A stretch of DNA of 62,504 bases. Origin: Bacillota bacterium (GTDB lineage: Bacteria > Bacillota > Clostridia > Christensenellales > Christensenellaceae). Within the stretch, counting starts at the first letter, position 1, and each line of letters starts with the position of its first letter. The notes beneath the pieces are model-generated. The model had not been told where the DNA came from. It was given only the letters and a program-made list of their open reading frames with translations, and did no database searches. Where the stretch lies: assembly GCA_023393165.1 (NCBI GenBank), contig JAEWMJ010000015.1:1-62504 (forward strand), read 5' to 3'. Below are positions 26,358 to 33,380 of the stretch, in pieces. Made by a program: the position numbers and the translations under genes.

Positions 26358-27086
26358 ATGTCCGTTGATAAAATACCGGTATATATAAAAGTGTATCAGA
26401 TGATAAGGGATGAGATCAAAAGCGCCCGCAAGGTCGGCGATCTGCTTCCGCCCGAACCGGAGCTGGAAAAGAAATACGGCGTGAGCAGGATCACGATACG
26501 CAAAGCCGTTCAGCTGCTGTCCGAGGAGGGATATGTCACCGTTAAACAGGGATACGGTACGACGGTAACCAGTCCTAAAGCGATCCAGCGCCTGAACCAG
26601 ATCAATTCCGTGACTGAAACGCTTCGCAAGGCCGGTTACAATGTCCATTCCAAAAATATTACCGTGGACTTCTGCATCCCGGATGACGACATATTAAAAC
26701 TGCTGGAAGCAGCCGAAGGAACCGAATTTATCCGGATGCAGCGCATCCTGATTGCAAACAACCGTCCGATATCGATCGTCACAAATTATATGGCGGCCGG
26801 ATTGGCGCCCGGTTTGGCGGAAAACCTTAAAGATTTCGATTCGCTGTACTCTTTGCTTGAAACAAAATATAAAGCAAGATTCGATTACGCGACCGATTAT
26901 ATAACGGCGAAATCCGCGGATTTCCTGCAGGCCCAGGCGCTTGGGATCCCCGCCGGCTCGCCGCTTATTTCCATACGCCGGGTATTGTACTCGGCGGGAC
27001 AGCCTGTTATGTGCGACGATCTGCTGATCGAGCCGTCCCGTTACCAGTTTTCCGTCAACCTGTCGGGCAGGCCCCCGAAAGAATAA
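26358..27086 (+). CDS. GntR-family regulator with UTRA domain
   Basis: This is a 242-residue HutC-type regulator. The winged helix at residues 5-72 includes PPEPELEKKYGVSRITIRKA and QGYGTTV, and the UTRA effector domain covers about 90-235. UTRA domains bind sugar phosphates or similar ligands. The ATG at 26358 has AAGGAG nine bases upstream; a TTG six bases earlier is too close to that site. It is divergent from deoC, and the palindromes between them suggest it represses both genes until an inducer, perhaps a (deoxy)sugar phosphate, is present. Confidence 0.9.
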   Translation: MSVDKIPVYIKVYQMIRDEIKSARKVGDLLPPEPELEKKYGVSRITIRKAVQLLSEEGYVTVKQGYGTTVTSPKAIQRLNQINSVTETLRKAGYNVHSKNITVDFCIPDDDILKLLEAAEGTEFIRMQRILIANNRPISIVTNYMAAGLAPGLAENLKDFDSLYSLLETKYKARFDYATDYITAKSADFLQAQALGIPAGSPLISIRRVLYSAGQPVMCDDLLIEPSRYQFSVNLSGRPPKE

Positions 27087-27161
27087 TACGCTATGCTTGC
27101 CTTGTCGCAATGCCGCCGCTTAATGCTATACCGGAATTCGGCCGGGATAAAAACAAAAGAA

Positions 27162-27187
27162 AAAATCCATGCATTCGCATGGATTTT
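27162..27187 (+). terminator. Terminator of the GntR gene
   Basis: An 11-bp stem (AAAATCCATGC with GCATGGATTTT) with a four-base loop, usable in both directions. It lies 75 bases past the stop. The AT-rich stretch from 27190 to 27424 holds nothing else I can identify. Confidence 0.75.
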
Positions 27188-27424
27188 CTCTTAATAGGAC
27201 AAGTCTTTTGAAATAAAATGAACAAAAATTACGATTACAGCTCTTCCTTAAATACGTATGTTCGTACGTTAATAATATCGACAAAAATTATGCAAACTTT
27301 AGGATTATTTTGGAAAATATACAAAGATTTTTTATTTTTATTCAAAAAAAACGGCCAAAGTAGTAAGTTCTATGACTAATTATTCGGTGAATTAAAATTT
27401 CTATTTTAGAATTTAATTATCAAT

Positions 27425-27715
27425 TAGGAAGGTTGCTGAAAGCCCCTCTACCCCACCCCAAAAATCTGCGATTTTTTTGGGACCCCGGCAAGGCATTTTG
27501 AGCATTGAATTGCTATGGTAGGTTTGTTCTGCGCTGAGGAGAGCGAAGCCGACCGCCGCCAGTGGCGGAAAAAGGAAGGCGAACGCTCACTGAACGCGAG
27601 ATGAATACGAGCGCTATTCCCCAAAGAATAACTTACGCGCAGAATGAATCCGCCGTGAAGTGGGAAGGGCGGAAAAATAACACAGTAGTTGGGGTTTCTC
27701 AGCAGCCTGAAGACG
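27425..27715. repeat. Dispersed repeat, copy B (long form)
   Basis: The left end GGTTGCTGAAAGCCCC and the right end GGGGTTTCTCAGCAGCC are inverted repeats. Copy B carries an extra interior of about 160 bp compared with copies A and C, with degenerate inverted segments. The right end lies 31 bases from the stop of the deacetylase gene at 27746. Confidence 0.65.
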
Positions 27716-27745
27716 GCCAAAAGGCCGTTTTAATTGATGTATTTA

Positions 27746-28636
27746 TTATTTTCCTGCATATTCGTCCGCAATATCCGCCGCCGTTACAAACTGCGCGCCC
27801 ATATCTTTCAGCATGTCTATCAGGCTTGTAAATTCGGATTTCGCCTTTTCCCCGCAGCCCTTGACGATGAATTCCTGCACGACCGAGCCGCCCTCGCCGA
27901 ACATGTACTGCGTTTTGCAGGGGATGAATTCCCAGGGATGAAAATAAAAGCATAAAACCGCAGGCAGGCCTTTTTGCCCAAGGAATCCGATATGCCTGTT
28001 AATCTTCTCCATCAGCGCGTCCGCGCTTTCGGTCCTGAATAACGGCCACTGGTCGCGGTCACGCTCAAGGCCCGGATCATTCGACTCCATTACCATATCC
28101 GCAAAATTGGGGATTTCCAGGATCCTGAGATCCCCCTGCTCCGTCCAGTTCTCACGCGACGGATGATAAGGCGCAAACTGTTTCCTGTAATAATACATCG
28201 GATAGCTGGCGTCGGACGTATATCCGAGGCCCTCCAGCGCATTTACGACCGCCGTTGATCCCCAGAGCCGGGGACACCTGAAGGATTTGGGTCTGAACCC
28301 CGCAACCTCCTCCACCCATTCGGTAGCGCGCCGGAGCCGCAGCGGTACTTCTTCTTCCAGAAGGGGCATGACGCCGGGAATGGAAAACAGTTCGTCCCCC
28401 ACGGTCTCATGAAAAAGGGAATGGCAGCCTACCTCGCTTCCCGACGCCGCAACCAGCCGAACGGCGTCCGGATTGTTTCGCGCCGAATGCCCGGTAAAGT
28501 AGAATGTGCCCTTGACTCCTTTTTTATCAAAAAGGTCCAGCATCCACGGAGTCGCCGTTTTGATTCCCTCATAAAACGGCGTAAAGCTCCCCACATCCGT
28601 TTCCATATCGATTCCGAACAATATTTTAATATCCAT
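27746..28636 (-). CDS. Polysaccharide deacetylase-like protein, second copy
   Basis: This 296-residue protein of the NodB-homology superfamily has metal-site elements FGIDMETD near the N-terminus, GCHSLFHE near residue 70 and FRCPRLWG near 119, with a late FYFHPWEF. This pattern is that of PuuE/HpPgdA-like cytoplasmic deacetylases rather than wall-bound NodB enzymes. It has no signal peptide and is unrelated in detail to the deacetylase at 2017. It lies behind the LacI-regulated sugar operon on the same strand, so it may deacetylate the imported sugar or a breakdown product (inference). GAGG lies seven bases before the ATG. Confidence 0.8.
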   Translation of the reverse strand: MDIKILFGIDMETDVGSFTPFYEGIKTATPWMLDLFDKKGVKGTFYFTGHSARNNPDAVRLVAASGSEVGCHSLFHETVGDELFSIPGVMPLLEEEVPLRLRRATEWVEEVAGFRPKSFRCPRLWGSTAVVNALEGLGYTSDASYPMYYYRKQFAPYHPSRENWTEQGDLRILEIPNFADMVMESNDPGLERDRDQWPLFRTESADALMEKINRHIGFLGQKGLPAVLCFYFHPWEFIPCKTQYMFGEGGSVVQEFIVKGCGEKAKSEFTSLIDMLKDMGAQFVTAADIADEYAGK

Positions 28637-28677
28637 ACTATAACCTCTTAAAAGTTTTCATTGTTCCTTTAATATTT

Positions 28678-28801
28678 GGAAGGCTGCTGAAAGCCCCAAA
28701 TACAAGGCATTTCGAGCATTTTGACGGAAGCGTAGTAAAAACCTACGCTGAGGAAAAAGCGGAGAAATAACGATGTAGTTGGGGATTATCAGCAGGCTGA
28801 C
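28678..28801. repeat. Dispersed repeat, copy C (best-preserved ends)
   Basis: The left end GGAAGGCTGCTGAAAGCCCC and the right end GGGGATTATCAGCAGGCTGA form an imperfect 15-20 bp inverted repeat. The right end directly abuts the stop codon of the mutarotase gene at 28802. Read from that gene, the outer arms look like a terminator stem with a loop of about 90 bp. Confidence 0.7.
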
Positions 28802-29131
28802 TCAATCCAAATGGAAGATTCTCTCCATATCGCTGTAATATTCTTCCGCATCACTGTACGAATACCTGACAAAACAGGGCTTGGTGTGTTTCCACCATTC
28901 CTGCGTAACCGGATCCCGCGCCATCTTTTCCATATCCGCTTCATAATCGCCGCCGGTGTACTCAAAATAACCGAAAACCAACTGATCCTTTTGAAATATG
29001 GAATAATTCTGGATATTGCATTCGCGTATCGTTTGCAGGACTTCTGGCCACGGATTTTGGTGCAGTTCTTTATATTCCCTGATTTTATCCGCTTTGAGCC
29101 TGCCGATCTGCCCGAAATATATTTTTTTCAT
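28802..29131 (-). CDS. L-rhamnose mutarotase family protein
   Basis: This 109-residue protein matches the RhaM (YiiL) family: an early YKELHQNPWPEVLQTIREC segment, INYSIF-like IQNYSIFQ near residue 41, an FGYFEY strand and the WWKHTKP box. RhaM interconverts the alpha and beta anomers of L-rhamnose. No other rhamnose genes (isomerase, kinase, aldolase) occur here, so the natural sugar may differ. It is the last gene of the LacI-controlled operon, 57 bases after the M24 gene. Confidence 0.85.
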   Translation of the reverse strand: MKKIYFGQIGRLKADKIREYKELHQNPWPEVLQTIRECNIQNYSIFQKDQLVFGYFEYTGGDYEADMEKMARDPVTQEWWKHTKPCFVRYSYSDAEEYYSDMERIFHLD

Positions 29132-29188
29132 AGGCTTCCCTTATTGGGCAAAGGGGATGCGGACGAATGCCCGCGCCCCTTACCGGTT

Positions 29189-30361
29189 CTAAAATTCAAG
29201 TTCGTAGAGTTTGCCTATCGGATCGGACAGGACTTCCACCCCGTCTTCCCGGATCGCGATCCCTTTTTCCCAGCGGACGCCAAAGGTATCGGTGGAAACA
29301 AACGTATCGATCTGGAATGTCATGTTGGGTTTGAACGCATAGTCCGAGATGGTTTCCACCCACGGCGCTTCCACCTCGATCAGCCCCGTACCGTGCAGCG
29401 GGCCGTATACAAAGTTGTCCTTGTATCCGTTGTCCACATAGAACTTGTAAAAATCCCTTGCGATATCCGCCGCAACTACGCCCGCCTTCAGCCGCTTCTC
29501 CGTCCAGTTGTGCGCTTCCAGCCCGAACTGCACAACGTCGCGGCGTTTGCCGGTCAGTTTGCCCAGGATGATAGGATAGCCGATGGACGCGGAATAACCG
29601 TCTATCTTTGCCGAAAGATTCAGCTGGACAATATCGCCTTTTTCAAATTTGCGGTAGGACGAACGCGAGATCGCATGCCTGGTGGACGCTTCCGAGAATA
29701 CGTACATGGGCAGTCCTTCATACTCCGCGCCCTCCTCGTAAATGACCCGCTGCGCCACTCCAACCATCTGCAGCTCGGTCATTCCCGGTTTGATTTCCTT
29801 GATGACCTGCCTGCTCGCCAGCTCGGCGATGCGGTAGCCTTCCTTTAAACACAGGATCTCATTTTCCGATTTGACGGAGCGGAGCTCAACCATGATCTGA
29901 TCCGCCCGGACGATTTCCGCTTCCGGAAACGCTTCCCTGATCCCCCCCATTATGACGACGGAAGTATCCAGGTAGCTTGCCACGCCTATCCGGAGTTTCT
30001 TCCCTGTGATTCCAAGGCCTTTGAATACGTCGTTAAACGTTTCGGACTGGAATTCGGGATATGCCGGGTCCGCGCTCTCGCGGTAATCTTTTAATACATA
30101 AACTTTATCCAGGCGGCTCCGGTCGCTGCCGAACGCCCTGCTTTCCGGGCCTACCATAAGCGCCGCATCCCCGGCCGCGCTGATCGCAACGCCGCAGCGT
30201 TCAAAAAGCGGCCAGAATCCCGAAAAATATCTTGTGTTCGCGTAATCCGCTTCGCTCCCGTTGACAATCAGCGCGTCAAGGTTCTCCCTGCGCAGTATTT
30301 GCGCCGCGCGCTGAACGCGCTCCTTGTATTCCTCTTTTGGTATGCATATATTACCGTACAT
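29189..30361 (-). CDS. M24-family (pita-bread) hydrolase, creatinase-like, without metal aspartates
   Basis: This 390-residue protein has a creatinase N-terminal domain (about 1-150) and a C-terminal pita-bread domain. In M24 metallopeptidases two Asp ligands sit in D-X-G and S-D-X-T/S-R contexts; here the equivalent stretch reads VQLNLSAKIDGYSASIG, so both are lost. The His (GPLHGTGL) and Glu (EVEAP, RWEKG) residues remain. Creatinase itself is metal-independent, so a C-N hydrolase on a sugar-linked substrate is plausible. I prefer the ATG at 30361, with GAGGAG six bases upstream; an ATG at 30394 overlapping the previous stop (ATGA) is possible. Confidence 0.82.
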   Translation of the reverse strand: MYGNICIPKEEYKERVQRAAQILRRENLDALIVNGSEADYANTRYFSGFWPLFERCGVAISAAGDAALMVGPESRAFGSDRSRLDKVYVLKDYRESADPAYPEFQSETFNDVFKGLGITGKKLRIGVASYLDTSVVIMGGIREAFPEAEIVRADQIMVELRSVKSENEILCLKEGYRIAELASRQVIKEIKPGMTELQMVGVAQRVIYEEGAEYEGLPMYVFSEASTRHAISRSSYRKFEKGDIVQLNLSAKIDGYSASIGYPIILGKLTGKRRDVVQFGLEAHNWTEKRLKAGVVAADIARDFYKFYVDNGYKDNFVYGPLHGTGLIEVEAPWVETISDYAFKPNMTFQIDTFVSTDTFGVRWEKGIAIREDGVEVLSDPIGKLYELEF

Positions 30362-30390
30362 TTTATTCTCCTCTATTTCATATTCAGATT

Positions 30391-30759
30391 TCATTCTTCA
30401 CCCGGATAACCCATTGTGGTGTAATAAGCCAGATTCACCTGCCTGGGATCCAGCCTGCCGTACTGGACGATCACCGGAACGTCGCTTTCCACTTTAAGCG
30501 CGTATTGCTTTGATATGGGCAGCGTATGTTTTCCGAAATGGTCGGGATTATGCGTCTGGAAACACTTCACCCGCTCCCCCGGGACTGTCAGGCGGATATC
30601 GCCGACGGGCTCCCCTTCCTCGTAATAAATCGTGAAATTGATATGTGCGTCGCTTTTGTTCGGGTTCAGCACAACATAAGACTCATGTCCCTTGAGTTCG
30701 CTGCCGCCAAAAGGAGGCCTGTCTCCGTCCGGGAAAAACCAGACTTTTTTGCCATACAT
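30391..30759 (-). CDS. Sensory rhodopsin transducer (ASRT) family protein
   Basis: This 122-residue single-domain protein matches the Anabaena sensory rhodopsin transducer family: VWFFPDGDRPP at the start, ESYVVLNPNKSDAHINFTIY at about 27-46, EPVGDIRLTVPGERV at about 50-64 and VPVIVQYGRLDPRQ near 94-107. The Anabaena protein is a soluble beta-sheet tetramer that interacts with a rhodopsin and has been reported to bind DNA. No rhodopsin gene is present; the family member here sits inside a sugar operon between a permease and a hydrolase. A ligand-binding or enzyme-accessory role is inferred. AGAGGTG precedes the ATG by seven bases. Confidence 0.87.
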   Translation of the reverse strand: MYGKKVWFFPDGDRPPFGGSELKGHESYVVLNPNKSDAHINFTIYYEEGEPVGDIRLTVPGERVKCFQTHNPDHFGKHTLPISKQYALKVESDVPVIVQYGRLDPRQVNLAYYTTMGYPGEE

Positions 30760-30778
30760 TATAAAGCACCTCTTGATT

Positions 30779-31822
30779 TTATTTTTGCTGCGCCGGAGCG
30801 GACGGAGCCGGGGCCGCCGCGCGTTCCGCCCTGGACTTTATCTTGTCGCGTTTGGTATTGGAATCGATCAGAACGACCGTAACCAGGATGATTCCCTTGA
30901 CGACCCACTGCCAGTATGTGTTGATCCCCATAAGGACCATGACGTTGCTGATGACCTGCAGGAACAGCGCGCCGATGACCACGCCGAAGACGCGTCCGCG
31001 TCCGCCCATCAGCGACGTGCCGCCCAGGACCACGATCGTCATGACGTCGAACAAGAGGTTGCTGCCCAGAGTTACGTTTCCGTTCAGTGTTTTTGCGGTC
31101 AATCCGAGCGCTCCGATGGACGTCAGTATTCCACAGAGCACAAACGCCAGCACTCCTACAAATTTAACGTTGATTCCGGAAAGCTTGCTTGCTTCCGGGT
31201 TGCCCCCCACTGCATAGAAGCTGCGTCCGATGGACGTATGCGCGGTCAAAACATACAGGACAACCGCTATTGCAAACATCAGGATCACGGGGAACGGTAT
31301 GATTCCGACATAACCGGAACCCAAAAATCCGAAGGCCTCGGGCAGGCCAGTGATGGGCAGTCCGCCCGAATAGATATAGTTGACGCCGTTTAAGATGTTC
31401 ATGATAACCAGCGTCGCTATAAACGAAGGCATTTTCCCATGTACGGTCAGCACGCCGTTGATCACGCCGATTCCCGCAGCCAGGGCTGTTACGGCGATCA
31501 TCGCAAGCCAGACCGGCATGCCCAGGTACACGACAAACCCGGCCAGGAATATGGAAACCGTGCCGATCGTGGAGGAAATGGACATATCCATCTGAGCGAT
31601 CAATATGACAAAGAACTCGCCCAGCGCAATGATAGCGGTAAACGAAGCCTGGCGCAGTATGTTCATGATGTTGTTTGCCGTCCGAAAATCGCTGTTCGTA
31701 AGACAGCAGATAACAAACAATCCGACAAACAATATCAGAATCATCCAATCCGAAAAAAATGCCCTCCATCCGCCGCTGTAACGTTTTGATTTCGCTTTGT
31801 ACTCGCTTAATATCTCATTCAT
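30779..31822 (-). CDS. ABC sugar transporter permease, RbsC type
   Basis: This is a 347-residue integral membrane protein with about ten hydrophobic segments. The conserved QMDMSISSTIG and VVLGGTSLMGGRGRVFGVVI stretches are the hallmarks of the BPD_transp_2 family (RbsC/XylH/AraH). The C-terminal tail is rich in Ala and Pro (AAAPAPSAPAQQK). It overlaps the ATPase gene by eight bases, so the two are translationally coupled. It forms the channel of the importer encoded at 30.8-36.7 kb. Confidence 0.93.
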   Translation of the reverse strand: MNEILSEYKAKSKRYSGGWRAFFSDWMILILFVGLFVICCLTNSDFRTANNIMNILRQASFTAIIALGEFFVILIAQMDMSISSTIGTVSIFLAGFVVYLGMPVWLAMIAVTALAAGIGVINGVLTVHGKMPSFIATLVIMNILNGVNYIYSGGLPITGLPEAFGFLGSGYVGIIPFPVILMFAIAVVLYVLTAHTSIGRSFYAVGGNPEASKLSGINVKFVGVLAFVLCGILTSIGALGLTAKTLNGNVTLGSNLLFDVMTIVVLGGTSLMGGRGRVFGVVIGALFLQVISNVMVLMGINTYWQWVVKGIILVTVVLIDSNTKRDKIKSRAERAAAPAPSAPAQQK

Positions 31823-33371
31823 TTTCTTTTACTCCTAACAAACTGCTTATAATGACCTCTTGCGTTTTTCTTTCCCCTTCAACGGTATCCATGATCGCGC
31901 CTTCAAACATGATGTAGATCCTGCTGCAAAGCCCGATCAGTTCCTCCAGCTCGGGGGATACCAGAATCACGCTTTTGCCCTGTTTTGTCAATTCATTGAT
32001 GAGCGTATAGATCTCGAACTTGGCGCCGATGTCGATTCCCCGGGTCGGCTCGTCCAGCAGGAATATCTCGGAATTTTGCAGCACCCATTTGGCGATAACG
32101 ATCTTCTGCTGGTTGCCGCCTGAAAGCTTTGCCACGTTCTGCCAGAGCGAGTGGTAGCGCAGATCCATTTTTTCATTGATTTCGAACGCGGCTTTGGCTT
32201 CCGCCTTGTGGTCCTGAAAAATTTTGAATTTCCTGAACTTTCCCATAGAGGGCAATGTCGTGTTGTCCTTGATATCAAACAGCATATCCAGCCCCAGCAT
32301 CCGCCTCTCGTCGGGTATGAGGCCAAGCCCCAGCCTGATCGCCTGCCTGGGATTGTTGATCCGCACCTCTTTTCCTTTAATGAATATTTTGCCCTTTGTG
32401 ATTTTGTGGTTGCCGAAAAGGGCGTGTATCAGTTCCGTTTTGCCCGCTCCCAAAAGCCCCGCGAGTCCGATCACTTCCCCGGCCCGCACGGACAGGTTGA
32501 TATCCCTGAACGCTTCGGGCGACGAGAGGCCCTTCACTTCCAGCATGACGTCCCCGAATTTATCGTTCATTGGCGGGTATACCTGCGTCAGTTCCCGCCC
32601 GATGATCATTTTGATCAATTCCGGTTTGGTGATATCGGCTACGTTTCCGCTGTTTACATAACGCCCGTCGCAAAGCACTGTGTACGTATCGCAGCACTCA
32701 AATATCTCGTCCAGCCTGTGGGAGATATAAATAATGCCCATGCCCCGTTCTTTTAAAATCTTAATGATCCTGAAAATATTCCGGATATCCTTTTCCTGAA
32801 GCACAGCCGTCAGCTCGTCCAGTATCAGTACTTTGGGATCGGACAATGCCGCTTTTGCGAGCTGCACAAGCTGTTTTTCCGCGGTTCTGAGATACTTGAC
32901 GGGAATATTGAGGTTCACCTCGCACTGAAGGAAATCCATCAGTTCCCGCACATTTTTGTTGAGGGCCCTCCAGTTTACAAAACCCATCTTTGTCTTGTAG
33001 TGCCCAATAAAGATATTTTCCAGTCCGCTCATGTCGTTCATCAGCTGGAATTCCTGATGAACGATCGCAATGCCAAGTTCCTGGGACTCTCTGATCGAGT
33101 AAGCGGGAATTTTGATCTTCCTGCCATCCACAAAGAGATCGCCTTTGGTCATATGATTTTCGCCGATAATGCACTTGGATAAAGTTGATTTTCCGGCGCC
33201 GTTCTCTCCGACCAGGCCGTGGCATTCCCCGGGAAGCAGCGTAAAGTTTACGTTGTTTAAAGCCTTTACGCCGGGGAACTCCATTGTGCAATTTTTGATC
33301 TCAATCAATGGACTTTTTTCATCGCGGAACCGTTCCGCTTTCAATTCGCTGACCGTGTTAATTGCCTCCAT
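31815..33371 (-). CDS. ABC sugar transporter ATP-binding protein, RbsA/MglA type
   Basis: This 518-residue fusion has two ATPase domains. The first has Walker A GENGAGKST near residue 56, an LRTAEKQLV signature and Walker B ILDEL; the second has the degenerate Walker A GLLGAGKTEL, the signature LSGGNQQK and LLDEPTRGID. This is the standard layout for ribose/galactose-class importers. The start is uncertain: the ATG at 33371 touches the GGAAGGAG site with no spacing, and a GTG 18 bases further in (after GGAGG) is an alternative. It is flanked by the glycosidase gene (ten bases upstream) and the permease. Confidence 0.92.
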   Translation of the reverse strand: MEAINTVSELKAERFRDEKSPLIEIKNCTMEFPGVKALNNVNFTLLPGECHGLVGENGAGKSTLSKCIIGENHMTKGDLFVDGRKIKIPAYSIRESQELGIAIVHQEFQLMNDMSGLENIFIGHYKTKMGFVNWRALNKNVRELMDFLQCEVNLNIPVKYLRTAEKQLVQLAKAALSDPKVLILDELTAVLQEKDIRNIFRIIKILKERGMGIIYISHRLDEIFECCDTYTVLCDGRYVNSGNVADITKPELIKMIIGRELTQVYPPMNDKFGDVMLEVKGLSSPEAFRDINLSVRAGEVIGLAGLLGAGKTELIHALFGNHKITKGKIFIKGKEVRINNPRQAIRLGLGLIPDERRMLGLDMLFDIKDNTTLPSMGKFRKFKIFQDHKAEAKAAFEINEKMDLRYHSLWQNVAKLSGGNQQKIVIAKWVLQNSEIFLLDEPTRGIDIGAKFEIYTLINELTKQGKSVILVSPELEELIGLCSRIYIMFEGAIMDTVEGERKTQEVIISSLLGVKENE

Positions 33372-33380
33372 CTCCTTCCA

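Noticed and set aside
27190..27424. Possible small gene or RNA in the AT-rich stretch after the GntR gene
   Set aside because: No open frame with a ribosome binding site and no stable fold beyond a short GTACGT-type inverted repeat.
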